Source: Cognatundibacterium curvum
GTDB lineage: Bacteria; Pseudomonadota; Gammaproteobacteria; Burkholderiales; Burkholderiaceae_D
Direction of reading: 5' to 3'
DNA: 64,000 nt
NCBI RefSeq assembly: GCF_014284235.1
Contig: NZ_JACOGD010000003.1
Coordinates: 62,001-126,000 of the forward strand
The translations under genes and the position numbers were made by a program. Shown one piece after another: positions 53,804 to 62,936 of the stretch. The notes under the pieces are model-generated. The model saw only the letters and a list, made by a program, of their open reading frames with translations. It had not been told where the DNA came from and did no database searches. Each line of letters opens with the position of its first letter. Positions within the stretch are counted from its first letter, which is position 1.

Positions 53804-54805
53804 ATGAAACGTGTAAGTCTGACCCAATATCTGGTCGAAGAACAAAGGCTGAATAACTCTATTCCAGCTGAATTGCGTTTGCTGATTGAAGTGGTTGCAC
53901 GCGCTTGTAAGACCATCAGCCATGCGGTTGGTAAAGGCGCACTGGGCGAAGTGCTGGGTACTGCCGGCAGTGAAAACGTACAGGGTGAAGTGCAGAAAAA
54001 ACTCGATATCCTGTCGAATGAAATTCTGCTCGAAGCCAATGAGTGGGGTGGTCATCTGGCCGCGATGGCGTCGGAAGAAATGGAAAGCATCCATCCTATT
54101 CCTAACCGCTATCCTATGGGCGAATACATGCTGTTGTTTGATCCGCTCGATGGCTCCAGCAATATCGACGTCAACGTTTCTATCGGCACCATTTTCTCGG
54201 TACTGAAAGCACCGGATGGCATGGGTACACCGACTGAACAGGACTTCCTGCAGCCTGGTAGCAAACAGGTCGCCGCAGGTTATGCAGTCTATGGCCCGCA
54301 AACCGTATTGGTGCTGACCACCGGTAATGGCGTGAACTGTTTCACGCTGGATCGTGAAATGGGTTCCTGGGTACTGACTCAGCGTGGCATGCAAATCCCT
54401 GCAGATACCAAGGAATTTGCGATTAACGCGTCTAACAGCCGTCACTGGTATCCGCCAGTCACACGTTATGTGGATGAGATGCTGGCAGGCGAAACTGGTC
54501 CGCGCGCGAAGAATTTCAATATGCGCTGGATCGCTTCCATGGTCGCTGATGTACATCGTATTCTGAATCGTGGCGGTATCTTTATGTACCCGGCTGATCA
54601 GCGTGAACCGGATAAAGCGGGCAAGCTGCGCCTGATGTATGAAGCCAACCCTATGTCCTTCCTGGTTGAACAGGCGGGTGGTGCTGCCACCAATGGTAAG
54701 CAACGTATGCTGGACATTCAGCCTACCGGCCTGCATCAGCGCGTTGCGGTTTTCCTGGGTTCGAAAAATGAAGTGGAGCGCGTGACCAGCTACCACCAGG
54801 AGTAA
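53804..54805 (+). CDS. fbp: fructose-1,6-bisphosphatase class I
   Basis: The product has 333 residues and hydrolyses fructose 1,6-bisphosphate in gluconeogenesis. The metal-binding signature [20 protein letters not shown] is present, and the C-terminal part contains [20 protein letters not shown]. It has a strong aaaggag site 6 bases before the ATG. It lies 67 bases after pepN, with a strong terminator behind it. Confidence 0.96.
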   Translation: MKRVSLTQYLVEEQRLNNSIPAELRLLIEVVARACKTISHAVGKGALGEVLGTAGSENVQGEVQKKLDILSNEILLEANEWGGHLAAMASEEMESIHPIPNRYPMGEYMLLFDPLDGSSNIDVNVSIGTIFSVLKAPDGMGTPTEQDFLQPGSKQVAAGYAVYGPQTVLVLTTGNGVNCFTLDREMGSWVLTQRGMQIPADTKEFAINASNSRHWYPPVTRYVDEMLAGETGPRAKNFNMRWIASMVADVHRILNRGGIFMYPADQREPDKAGKLRLMYEANPMSFLVEQAGGAATNGKQRMLDIQPTGLHQRVAVFLGSKNEVERVTSYHQE

Positions 54806-54855
54806 AACCTGAACTACAGACGCAGCAGCACAGCGCGCGTCTGTCAGTACATCTA

Positions 54856-54886
54856 AAGGCGAAGCAATCAGCTTCGCCTTTTTTAT
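54856..54886 (+). terminator. Rho-independent terminator of fbp
   Basis: A 10-bp perfect stem, aaggcgaagc / gcttcgcctt, with a 5-base loop is followed by six T. Confidence 0.93.
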
Positions 54887-54995
54887 TGTCGGGAATAAGC
54901 GCATACGCTGCAACATAGCTTTGCCTGCACGGGTTTTGGCGCTTAGGGCTTACGTTTTTTTTTCGTCAAGAAGATATAGATGTTAAGTTAATATA

Positions 54996-55023
54996 TTGAA
55001 ATTAAATTAAATTAATTTATATT
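54996..55023 (+). promoter_or_regulatory. candidate sigma-70 promoter of the lipoprotein gene
   Basis: A ttgaaa box and a tatatt box lie 16 bases apart in a very AT-rich stretch, ending 25 bases before the start codon at 55049. Confidence 0.45.
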
Positions 55024-55048
55024 CTTTCTTTATCCTGGAGTGGAAAGC

Positions 55049-55738
55049 ATGAAAATATTGAGACTATCCTTGATGTGTATCGTTCTGACAGCCTGCTCCA
55101 GCCTGCCGCCACCCTCGACGCAGCCAGATTGCGGGGTCTGGTCGTATGCCATTCCTCAGCCATCCAGTACTGACCTGAGTTTTTACGACAAAGAGGCGGA
55201 ACAGCGTTCGCGTAGCTTGCGTCTGCAATGCAGGCAGCTCGCCTCAGCTGGTTCAGAGCCCGTCAATAAAACGGTGATAGCGAGTGATGATAAGGTGAGT
55301 GCTCGTAAGATTAAACTGAGCCATGATATACAAATCGATGTGACTAATCGCTGGGAGGCCGCGGCTTTACCGACACCTTTGTACACTTACTTCATGAAAA
55401 ACCGGCAGGCCAATGCGGCCTTGTCTGTTGCGATCTATGAACAAAATCCTTTACTGGCCTGGTCGGATAACCGTGATGCACTGTATCAGCGGGTTCAGGC
55501 AGAACTCAGTGAATTCGCGGCGGAGCGGTTTGAAGAGCTTGTTATTCATGGAAATAAGGTATCCATGTTCGAATATCTAGGTAAAGATAGGCTCGCACAA
55601 CAGCCTTTACGCTTTATGGCGGCACATTACCGTATCGCCAGGCAGAATGTCTATCTGACGATGTGGATCAGCGCCAATGACTATGCGGCCAACCGCGAAG
55701 AATTTAAGCGAATACTGCTGTCTGTGCAGCGACCTTAA
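55049..55738 (+). CDS. hypothetical lipoprotein
   Basis: The product has 229 residues from the ATG at 55049, preceded by a ggag site; a GTG at 55040 is possible. The signal peptide ends with the lipobox LTAC (Cys16), so it is lipid-anchored. The rest has no recognised domain: a Pro/Ser-rich linker, then an alpha/beta domain from about residue 75 (SARKIKLSHDIQIDVTNRWEAAALP) with conserved-looking aromatic positions. Function is unknown. It is monocistronic, with a terminator before it. Confidence 0.6.
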   Translation: MKILRLSLMCIVLTACSSLPPPSTQPDCGVWSYAIPQPSSTDLSFYDKEAEQRSRSLRLQCRQLASAGSEPVNKTVIASDDKVSARKIKLSHDIQIDVTNRWEAAALPTPLYTYFMKNRQANAALSVAIYEQNPLLAWSDNRDALYQRVQAELSEFAAERFEELVIHGNKVSMFEYLGKDRLAQQPLRFMAAHYRIARQNVYLTMWISANDYAANREEFKRILLSVQRP

Positions 55739-55784
55739 GCCTGTCAAAGCGCAGCTGACAGTTGGCATTAGATTAGCAAAGTAA

Positions 55785-55824
55785 AGAAAAACAGGCTTGC
55801 TGCAAGGAGATGCAGACAAGCCTG
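55785..55824 (-). terminator. Rho-independent terminator of the mipA-like gene
   Basis: On the minus strand, caggcttg and ctgc pair with gcag and caagcctg with one bulged base, followed by tttttcttt. It lies 85 bases after the mipA-like stop. Confidence 0.7.
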
Positions 55825-55908
55825 AAAGGGGAGAAACCTGAGTGAGCGCTTATGCGATTATGTCGTTTTCTTGTTCATGGCGCTAAATTTCAAAATACTT
55901 CAAAAAAA

Positions 55909-56715
55909 TCAAAACGAGTAGTTGACTGTGCTGATCAACAGCAAATTGTCACTCATCTTGCTGAGTGGACTATCCGCGGCGTCGTTCAGCATATGCTGAA
56001 TGCCAGCCAACGTGCGTACCGACCAGTTCTGATCGATCACATGGGTCCATGCTATGCTGGACAGGCTGCGATTCCAGCCAGCGGAACCCGTCGTCACCGG
56101 TAAACCGCTGCGCAGACTTTGGTACGTACTGACGCCGAAATAGCGCTGGTTGTAGCTGGCATCACCGTAATGCACAGTCGTCTTCAATTCAATCTGATCA
56201 CTCATGCTGCGCCAGATTGCAGCGCTGATACCCAATTGCAGACTGTTGCCATTCTCGTGCTGATTCAAAGCGATGGCGGCCATACTGCTGAGTGTCACGC
56301 GATCTGTCAGGTGGGTACTTAATCCCAGATTTGCCGTTATCGTGCCCGCGATATTATCCATGCCGTGTAAGGCTTCGGTATGTGTCAAATACAGCAGTGC
56401 AGGATTTTCCGAGCGGCCGGCACGATACGACAGTGCGATGCTGCTGGTCCAGTTTGTATGACGTGTCAGTTTGCCCAGACCGCGTGTAGTGCTGGCAAAA
56501 AAACCTTCTTCATTCTGATATTCGGCAAACAGTGCAGGTACAGTTCGGCTGTTTTCTGCACCGGCATAGTCAGGCAAATAGGCGGCACCCAATCCCAGCA
56601 GCGCACGGTGATTGCCAACTGGCGCGCTGACTTCCTGCGCACTGGCGGATGAGAGTAGGCAGAGCAGCATCGCAGAGCTGCATACACATCCTGTCATCCT
56701 TAAGCTTTTCACCAT
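55909..56715 (-). CDS. MipA/OmpV family outer-membrane protein
   Basis: The product has 268 residues, a signal peptide ending SSASA and a beta-barrel pattern of alternating strands ending in Phe (VNYSF), needed for Bam insertion. The start YLPDYAGAENSRTVPALFAEYQNEEGFFAS is the MipA/OmpV motif region. E. coli MipA links the MltA hydrolase to PBP1B; other members are porin-like. It is monocistronic, or the last gene after the kinase operon with a gap of 203 bases. Confidence 0.85.
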   Translation of the reverse strand: MVKSLRMTGCVCSSAMLLCLLSSASAQEVSAPVGNHRALLGLGAAYLPDYAGAENSRTVPALFAEYQNEEGFFASTTRGLGKLTRHTNWTSSIALSYRAGRSENPALLYLTHTEALHGMDNIAGTITANLGLSTHLTDRVTLSSMAAIALNQHENGNSLQLGISAAIWRSMSDQIELKTTVHYGDASYNQRYFGVSTYQSLRSGLPVTTGSAGWNRSLSSIAWTHVIDQNWSVRTLAGIQHMLNDAADSPLSKMSDNLLLISTVNYSF

Positions 56716-56918
56716 TTCTCACCCGTTCTGGTTCGTACAGTTTGCAACCCGGTTCAGCCGGGTGCGCGCTGTGGAGCTTCGCAGTCTGGTGAATTCAGCT
56801 GTTACAGGCAAGGCGGGAATGAAAAGCGTAATCCTCTGATGCGAGAGGGGGCAGAAGACGGGACTTAGCACTCAGGTTCGGCAGCTGGCGCTATGCAGTC
56901 ATAGGCCACCAGCGCCTG

Positions 56919-59324
56919 TTAGTTGCTTATGCTGCTTAAGCTGCTGCCTAGTTCCTGGATTTTTTGTGCATGTTGATAGACCGGATAAAAACGCCAGAAC
57001 AGCAAACCTAGGAAGCCAAACAAGAGCAGGAAAAATACACTGCGCTCCAATATCTCCGGCAGAATAACAGCAGCAAGTGTGAACGCGACCAGTACGTCGC
57101 GCCCCAGCCAGCCCTGATTTTCGGTGCGCCGTTCAGACAACTGATCGAGCAGGCTGGCGATGCGCTGGCACTGACGTTCGGTGCGTGTGATACGCTTTTT
57201 AAACTCCATCCAGTCCGGCGAAATATGCTCCGCAGCGCGCAGCTGTATCGTTTGCGTGAACAGGCGATCCAAAGCCTGTTGCAGCTCGGCCGCAGCATCA
57301 CCCAGCATCAGATTGCGGCGACAGGCAGCACGGATATCGCTGATGATGGAGTCCAGATTGCGCCTGGCGGTTTTTAATTCCTCATCCGCTGCTTCCACTT
57401 GCCGCAGCTGCGCTGTTTTTTGTTTTTCGACTGCAGCACGTGCATCAGGCAGTAATGCATCCATCACCAATAACATGGATGCTGGCGCACCCGCGATGTC
57501 GCCCAGTGCAGACAGCCAGGGGCAATAGGCTTGCAAACCGGTATAGGCTTGCTCCAGCCGCAGTCTTAAGCGTTCAGCCCATTTCGGGTCATAGGAAATC
57601 GCCAGCAATTGCGGATGTACTTTGAGCAGTGAGGGGCTGGCTTGGCGCGTGCTGCCATACATCAGCTGATCGATGTTCACATATTCACCCGGAATATACT
57701 TAGGGCTATTTTCTTTGATCAGGGTCTGTGCATCGCGCCAGCTTTGCACATAGGCTTTGGCTGCCAGCTGCCACTTTTGTACGATATCCTGACTTGCCGC
57801 ATTTCCTGCATTGGCATAGATCTCCAATACATCATGGATGTACAGTTGATGCAGCCAGGAGGCGGCGGCTTCATCTCCTTTCAGCGCCGCATTCGCTTTG
57901 CGCAGTATATCCGGCAGTTCAATTGATTCGCCGCGCCAGACTGGGGGAATGCCAGGCGCCAGGAACAGAACCAGGATCAGCAATTGCACATCAATGGATA
58001 ATTGCTGATCGCTGCGTAAATCAATGAGTACCCTGACGGCATTCTGATCTTTTTGCACATCGCGGAACCAGGCCAGTAACTGACCATTCGCGATATCGCC
58101 CGCTGCTTCTGTCCAGTTACGCGACAGAGCCACCGCTAACTGCGGTTTGGTGTGACAGATATCGGCACCGATGTGATATGGCGTATGAAAGCCCGCCATC
58201 GTCTGTGTTTCAACCGGAGCGGGCAGGCTGGGATCACGCGCCAGCCAGCGCAGCACTTCAGCTTCACCCCAGCGTTGTTGCGGGTCACGTAGCAGTAAGC
58301 CTTGCAGCAGCTTGCGCAGATAGCCATCCTTGATGACGCTCAGATCCAGCTCGCGAGTGGTCAGCTGATGCAGGATCACGGCTTCCGACAGTCCTGCGAA
58401 TGGATGACGGCCGGCCGCGATTTCCAGCACTATCATGCCCAGCGCCCAGAAGTCCGTTTTCGCGCTGAGTACGCCAGATAAGCTTTCCGGTGCGGCGTAA
58501 TACAAAGTGCGCGCAGCGCCGGTCAGCTTTTGGGTAGCATCCATGACGGAAGAAATGCCGAAATCGGTCAACACCAGATCCAGTGGATGCGTGGCGCGTA
58601 GCAGGATGTTTTCCGGCTTCAGATCGCGGTGTAACAAGCCGGCCTGATGCACGCTGGCGATCGCGGTGGCGAGTTCACGGATGATGGCTTCGAGCTGGCT
58701 GGCGGCCCGTCCCTCAGACATCATCTGACGCAAGGAGCCGGAGGTGCAGTATTCGAGCACTTCGAAATGGTGGCCTTCTGAACGGCCGGATTCCAGCTCG
58801 ACCACTTTGTGAGCAGCCGGAATCTGCGCCATGCGCTCCTGAACGGCAGCGCTGATCTGCATGCCATGCCGGTACAGCTTGAGCACAAAGTGCTGTTGAT
58901 CCTGCAGTCTTTGTATCAGTAGTAACTCAGCTTCCGCACCTTGCTGCGCCAGTGGTGCCAGTATCTGATAGCGTGCAGCCAGTTCGGCAGGCAGCCGCAG
59001 CAGGCTCTGGATCTGGCTGATGCCCACATCCGCAGGCGCTGTTGTAAGCGGACGATTACAGTACAGGCAAGCTGTACTGCCAGGCGGATTATCCTGCTCA
59101 CAATCCTCATAGCTGCAACGCAGATTGGTAACTGGTTTTTGGCTGGAAGTCTGAGCTGTGCTTGCTGGCGCAACCGGATTTTCTGTTGCAGGCAAACTGG
59201 AGTGCAAAGTTTTGGGAAGACTCAGATCAACGCCAGTCAGCAGCGCACCGCATCCACAGCGCAGGCTGGTGGCCGGATTTTCAGTCTGGCAGCCCGGACA
59301 CAGCCGTATGTATTCACTACTCAT
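56919..59324 (-). CDS. membrane-anchored Ser/Thr kinase with double zinc ribbon
   Basis: The product has 801 residues. Two zinc ribbons come first: Cys9, Cys12, Cys23, Cys25; and Cys70, Cys75, Cys86, Cys89. The kinase domain covers about 115-380, with Lys149 in FVLKLYR, HRDLKPEN (Asp234, Asn239) and DFG (Asp254); the glycine-rich loop is weak (QQGAEAE), but the catalytic residues are intact. A middle region of unknown fold (about 380-640), a coiled coil (about 640-730) and one or two transmembrane helices (about 745-785) follow. It is the last gene of the four-gene operon and presumably phosphorylates an operon partner or senses a signal through its ribbons. The substrate is unknown. Confidence 0.88.
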   Translation of the reverse strand: MSSEYIRLCPGCQTENPATSLRCGCGALLTGVDLSLPKTLHSSLPATENPVAPASTAQTSSQKPVTNLRCSYEDCEQDNPPGSTACLYCNRPLTTAPADVGISQIQSLLRLPAELAARYQILAPLAQQGAEAELLLIQRLQDQQHFVLKLYRHGMQISAAVQERMAQIPAAHKVVELESGRSEGHHFEVLEYCTSGSLRQMMSEGRAASQLEAIIRELATAIASVHQAGLLHRDLKPENILLRATHPLDLVLTDFGISSVMDATQKLTGAARTLYYAAPESLSGVLSAKTDFWALGMIVLEIAAGRHPFAGLSEAVILHQLTTRELDLSVIKDGYLRKLLQGLLLRDPQQRWGEAEVLRWLARDPSLPAPVETQTMAGFHTPYHIGADICHTKPQLAVALSRNWTEAAGDIANGQLLAWFRDVQKDQNAVRVLIDLRSDQQLSIDVQLLILVLFLAPGIPPVWRGESIELPDILRKANAALKGDEAAASWLHQLYIHDVLEIYANAGNAASQDIVQKWQLAAKAYVQSWRDAQTLIKENSPKYIPGEYVNIDQLMYGSTRQASPSLLKVHPQLLAISYDPKWAERLRLRLEQAYTGLQAYCPWLSALGDIAGAPASMLLVMDALLPDARAAVEKQKTAQLRQVEAADEELKTARRNLDSIISDIRAACRRNLMLGDAAAELQQALDRLFTQTIQLRAAEHISPDWMEFKKRITRTERQCQRIASLLDQLSERRTENQGWLGRDVLVAFTLAAVILPEILERSVFFLLLFGFLGLLFWRFYPVYQHAQKIQELGSSLSSISN

Positions 59325-59363
59325 ATTCGCTACTCATAATCGCTACTCATATTCGCCACTCAT
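59312..59363 (-). repeat. four 13-bp tandem repeats, each with an ATG, at the kinase start
   Basis: On the minus strand the unit is atgagtagcgaat with small changes. The fourth unit contains the true start (59322-59324). Each of the first three ATGs opens a six-codon ORF that ends at a TAG inside the next unit. A gag lies about 8 bases ahead of each following ATG, acting as a mini ribosome-binding site. The repeat starts 12 bases after the activase stop. Confidence 0.85.
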
Positions 59364-59374
59364 TCAACACTCAC

Positions 59375-60031
59375 TTATTGTCTCCAGCTGACCTGGTCGA
59401 AATGCAGACCGCGTTCTTCGCACTGGCTGGCCAGTGCTTCCATGTCGCCACGCGCCGGTATGCCTATGTACCAGATGCGCTTGCCATCGAGCATGGTCTG
59501 TATTCGTTTGGGCTGGCTGTCCAGTGGCAGTTCGGCATAGGGGTCGTAAATTGCTTTACCACGTTCCGAACAAGTGATCAGTGCCTGATTCGCCGAGCCG
59601 CGCCAGACCCGGTCCGGCGGCTGGCTGTCTATATAGGGTTCCGGTATCAGCGCATCCAGTTTAGCCAGGATTTTGCTGTGTTTTTTTTGCAGGGTAGTCA
59701 GTGGATAACCGCTGTAGCACAGGATATCAAACTCGCGTTGCTCCTGTGCGCGCCAGAAATGCAGTGCGTCCAGTAAGGCCGACAGCGCAGCGGGCTGATC
59801 GAAGGGTTCACCGCCCGATATCGTCACGCCATCCAGGCCAGCAGTAGCTACCCGGCGGCACCAGCTGAGTAAACTCGCCACCGTCATTTGCTTACCCGGA
59901 TCACTTGCCCAGGTATCCTGTGACACACAGCCTTTACAGCCTATGTTGCACCCCTGTAGCCAGATGCCGATGCGCTTGCCAGGTCCGAGTACGGTGACCG
60001 GATAATGGGCTTTATTGATCGCGATTTTCAT
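59375..60031 (-). CDS. radical SAM glycyl-radical-enzyme-activase-like protein
   Basis: The product has 218 residues. The [4Fe-4S]/SAM motif CxxxCxxC is at Cys28, Cys32 and Cys35 within GIWLQGCNIGCKGCV, and the SAM-binding glutamate lies in ISGGEPFDQP, as in NrdG and PflA. The C-terminal part after residue 160 is unlike NrdG. No anaerobic ribonucleotide reductase or pyruvate formate-lyase gene is near; instead it overlaps a ClpB-like ATPase by 4 bases. It may activate or modify a partner in this operon (inference). A TTT-rich leader and the tandem-repeat start of the kinase follow. Confidence 0.85.
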   Translation of the reverse strand: MKIAINKAHYPVTVLGPGKRIGIWLQGCNIGCKGCVSQDTWASDPGKQMTVASLLSWCRRVATAGLDGVTISGGEPFDQPAALSALLDALHFWRAQEQREFDILCYSGYPLTTLQKKHSKILAKLDALIPEPYIDSQPPDRVWRGSANQALITCSERGKAIYDPYAELPLDSQPKRIQTMLDGKRIWYIGIPARGDMEALASQCEERGLHFDQVSWRQ

Positions 60032-61866
60032 GCACTTTGTATTTGCAGGCTGATGACTTTGTCGCTTTCCTGCAGACCCGTCACGATCAGTTTTTGTTTG
60101 CCTTCCAGGTCCAGCTCAAACAAGGCGCGTGACAAGGGATTGATGAAACAGGATTCAAGCTGATTGCCTATGCCACGGCCGCCATGACTCAGGTCTTTGG
60201 TGCAGCGTGACAGCAATTCCTGTCTTACCGTTGCAGGCATAGACAATTGAATTTTGCATTCTTCAAATAAACGGCGCGCCACATTACGCAGCATGCCATC
60301 AAAAATACTGGCCGCGACTTCAGGATTAATAAAGTCGAAGACCACGATGTTATCGCCTATGCGATTGAGTAATTCAGGGCGGGATAATTTGAACTTGAAG
60401 TAATTGCCGATCGCATCGCGTACCTTGCTCTCGACCGCATCATAGGTTTCACCCGGCTGCACATTTTGCCTGCGCTGCCCATGCTGGTCTTCGACAAAAA
60501 TGCCGAGATTCGAGGTGAAGACCAGGATGGTCTCAGAAAAATACGCCGTATCACCGCGCCCGTCGGTCAGGCGGCCGTCTTCCAGTATCTGTAAAAATTT
60601 ATCCAGAATGCGCGGGTGGGCTTTTTCAATTTCATCGAATAACACGACAGAAAATGGTTTTTGCCTGACCGCATTGGTGAGTTCGCCACCGGCATCGAAA
60701 CCGACATAACCGGGCGGTGCACCCAGCAGGCGTGCGCTGCTGTGCTCTTCCGCAAATTCACTCATATCAAAACGCAGATAAGCACGTTCATCACCAAATA
60801 CTAACTGCGTCAGGGTCTTGGCTAATTCGGTTTTGCCGACCCCGGTAGGTCCGGCAAAAAACAATACGCCGCGCGGGCGGCTGCCGCCGGATCTGGCTTG
60901 CGCACCGGTCAGTCCCATCACCGAACGCTTCAGAATATCCAGGGTTTTGACGACGGCCGGATGCTGGCCTTTGACGCGGTCCTCGATGAACTGATGCGCA
61001 TTGCGGATTTTTTCACGCAGATAGTCTTTGCGCCAGGGATTATCGAGCGCACCGACTTTGTAGCAACGCACCGCATCATCAATCATGCGTATGCCCAGTT
61101 GCTGACGGTCGGCCAGCTCCGTAATGTCTGATAGCGCGGTCAGCGACATACCCTCAGTCCCTTCAGTGAAGGATTTCAGGAATTGCTCACGTGCTGCCGG
61201 GCTGGCTTCGTTAAAACCGGCAAACAGCGCTGCCAGCTGATTCGCTGCCGCGTGGCGTGTTTCATAATCCGGTTTGGCTATCACCAGACTCGCGATACGT
61301 TCACTGTCCAGCGTGAGCCAGGAGGGCAAATCCTGGGCCCGGTTCACCAGCCAGCAGACCGGATTAAACAAAGGCGGGCCGCCGGTTTCCCGTGGCACCA
61401 CTGGTGCTGCATACAGAGACAGTTTTTCAGCCGCGATAAAGAAGCGATGTTCAGCTTCGCTCAATTGCTCGCTATGGCGCGTCAGACGCGAAGCGAAGTC
61501 CAAAACCAGTGCGCAGCGTGCGTCGCGTTCTGCACTCACGCGTTTCATCAGTTTTGCCAGGCTTTCCAGACTCATCATCTGGTAGCCATCGCATAACTTC
61601 AGATCAAACAAACGGCAAGCCAGTTCTTTCGCAACCGGTTCATCCGGGTAGACGCGCAAGCCATCTGCCGGATCAAAAATCAGTAAGAAACGGAAGTCGC
61701 GCTGCCTGAGTGCTTCCCATAAGGCACGCGCCAGCGGCACCAGTGCCTGGCTCTCACCGACCGGCGTCAAAAAGCTGTCGCGTATGCTGCCTGAAATCAC
61801 AAATTGCGAGCGTATTGCTAACAGGCGCTGCAGATCCTGTAACCAGCGGGCTTGGCTAAGACTCAT
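60028..61866 (-). CDS. ClpB-like AAA+ ATPase with degenerate first domain
   Basis: The product has 612 residues. The C-terminal half is a complete ClpB D2-type module: Walker A GPTGVGKT (339-346), pore loop GYVGF (386-390), Walker B VVLFDEIEKAH (Asp411, Glu412), arginine-finger region SRPELLNRIG and a sensor-2-like GGRGIGN. The N-terminal half (about 10-280) has the order of an AAA domain (FVISGSIRDSF, ALVLDFASRL, lid-like IAKPDYETRHAAANQLA) but no Walker A, so it is probably an inactive D1. No ClpB N-domain or middle domain is seen. It is likely a remodelling motor for a partner in the operon. It overlaps both neighbouring genes by 4 bases. Confidence 0.88.
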   Translation of the reverse strand: MSLSQARWLQDLQRLLAIRSQFVISGSIRDSFLTPVGESQALVPLARALWEALRQRDFRFLLIFDPADGLRVYPDEPVAKELACRLFDLKLCDGYQMMSLESLAKLMKRVSAERDARCALVLDFASRLTRHSEQLSEAEHRFFIAAEKLSLYAAPVVPRETGGPPLFNPVCWLVNRAQDLPSWLTLDSERIASLVIAKPDYETRHAAANQLAALFAGFNEASPAAREQFLKSFTEGTEGMSLTALSDITELADRQQLGIRMIDDAVRCYKVGALDNPWRKDYLREKIRNAHQFIEDRVKGQHPAVVKTLDILKRSVMGLTGAQARSGGSRPRGVLFFAGPTGVGKTELAKTLTQLVFGDERAYLRFDMSEFAEEHSSARLLGAPPGYVGFDAGGELTNAVRQKPFSVVLFDEIEKAHPRILDKFLQILEDGRLTDGRGDTAYFSETILVFTSNLGIFVEDQHGQRRQNVQPGETYDAVESKVRDAIGNYFKFKLSRPELLNRIGDNIVVFDFINPEVAASIFDGMLRNVARRLFEECKIQLSMPATVRQELLSRCTKDLSHGGRGIGNQLESCFINPLSRALFELDLEGKQKLIVTGLQESDKVISLQIQSA

Positions 61867-62936
61867 GGTAATTGTCGGGTTTTCAGTTGACGGTGATGCA
61901 GCACAGGCGAAGCATCTGTGAATACCGGCAGTTTATGCGCAGCGACCAGTTGCACAGGCAGCTCGCCTGCTTCCAGCCGGCGCGTGACTTGCAAATGTAA
62001 GCCGCGTGCTTCCAGCGCTTTTAGCAGCGCCGGGAACTCACTGCACCAGCGGTCCTCGGCCAGATGATCAAGCACACTGCGTTCGTTGTCCGCTTCGCTG
62101 ACTGCGCGTATCACATTAAAGTTAGCGCTGCTGGTTTTCGGGTCGATACGCATGCGTACCATGTAATTGCCCCAGCTGGACTGACGGAAATGCACGGTGC
62201 CGCCATCGACAAACAGGGTCTCGGCGATATCCTCGACCTGATAACCGAGGTCTTGCAGGGTTTGTCCTATGATCAGCGCATTGGCTTCCTGTAGCTGGCG
62301 CTGCAGGTCGGCTTCTAACGCCGCTTGTACCTGTAAGCGCAGTTCGGTCGCGAGTAAATCGGCTTGTGCGCCGGGCAGAGCTTGCGCCAGTCGCGCGGCC
62401 AGATCGCTGATGTTGGCTTGGATTTGCGGCAAATGTGCAACGCGGCGCAGCAGGCGCGCAGCCAGTGACTGCGGTACTGCGGCGGCGGTTGCGTGCTCGA
62501 AATCCACATCGGCCTGCGCCTCCAGGCTGCGTTCGCGGCGCAAGGCTTCGGCTTCGATTAAGGGTTGTAATTCCAGATTCAGCATCTGTAATTGAAACGC
62601 GTAGGCCGCCAGCGTTTGCTCATCTTCTTGCTGTGGCCGTTGTGGCTTGCTGGCGCTGATTTGGGTCGCAAGTCCTATCTTGTCGGCCAGCGCAAGCAGG
62701 TGGTTAAACAGTTGTTCAGCCTCGTTAAGCTGCTGTTGTACCGCATTCTGGCTGGCAGTAACGGCCTGATCCATGAGCAGGGTTTGCGCATCGCGCTGAC
62801 GCTGATGTTCGCCAGCCAGTTCCGCAGCCGCTGCGCGCGCACCGGCCACAGAGATGGCTGCGCGCAGGATGGCAGCCGACAGTAAAACGGTGAATGGATC
62901 AGAGGTAGTAAAGATCGCTGTTGTAGGTCCGCTCAT
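61863..62936 (-). CDS. coiled-coil protein of the AAA+/kinase operon (hypothetical)
   Basis: The product has 357 residues. No family is recognised. The N-terminus is Ala-rich with a possible hydrophobic helix (FTVLLSAAILRAAISVAGA). It is followed by long Gln/Leu/Ala-rich helices with coiled-coil character (about 45-240) and a compact C-terminal domain (about 240-345: VHFRQSSWGNYMVRMRIDP). The product may be the adaptor, effector or substrate of the ATPase encoded next, with which it shares a 4-base overlap. It is the first gene of the operon; a MITE-like element lies just upstream. Confidence 0.65.
   Translation of the reverse strand: MSGPTTAIFTTSDPFTVLLSAAILRAAISVAGARAAAAELAGEHQRQRDAQTLLMDQAVTASQNAVQQQLNEAEQLFNHLLALADKIGLATQISASKPQRPQQEDEQTLAAYAFQLQMLNLELQPLIEAEALRRERSLEAQADVDFEHATAAAVPQSLAARLLRRVAHLPQIQANISDLAARLAQALPGAQADLLATELRLQVQAALEADLQRQLQEANALIIGQTLQDLGYQVEDIAETLFVDGGTVHFRQSSWGNYMVRMRIDPKTSSANFNVIRAVSEADNERSVLDHLAEDRWCSEFPALLKALEARGLHLQVTRRLEAGELPVQLVAAHKLPVFTDASPVLHHRQLKTRQLP

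Noticed and set aside
53750..54916. Minus-strand ORF of 388 codons
   Set aside because: It is antisense to fbp and runs through the fbp terminator; it has no domain or ribosome-binding site.
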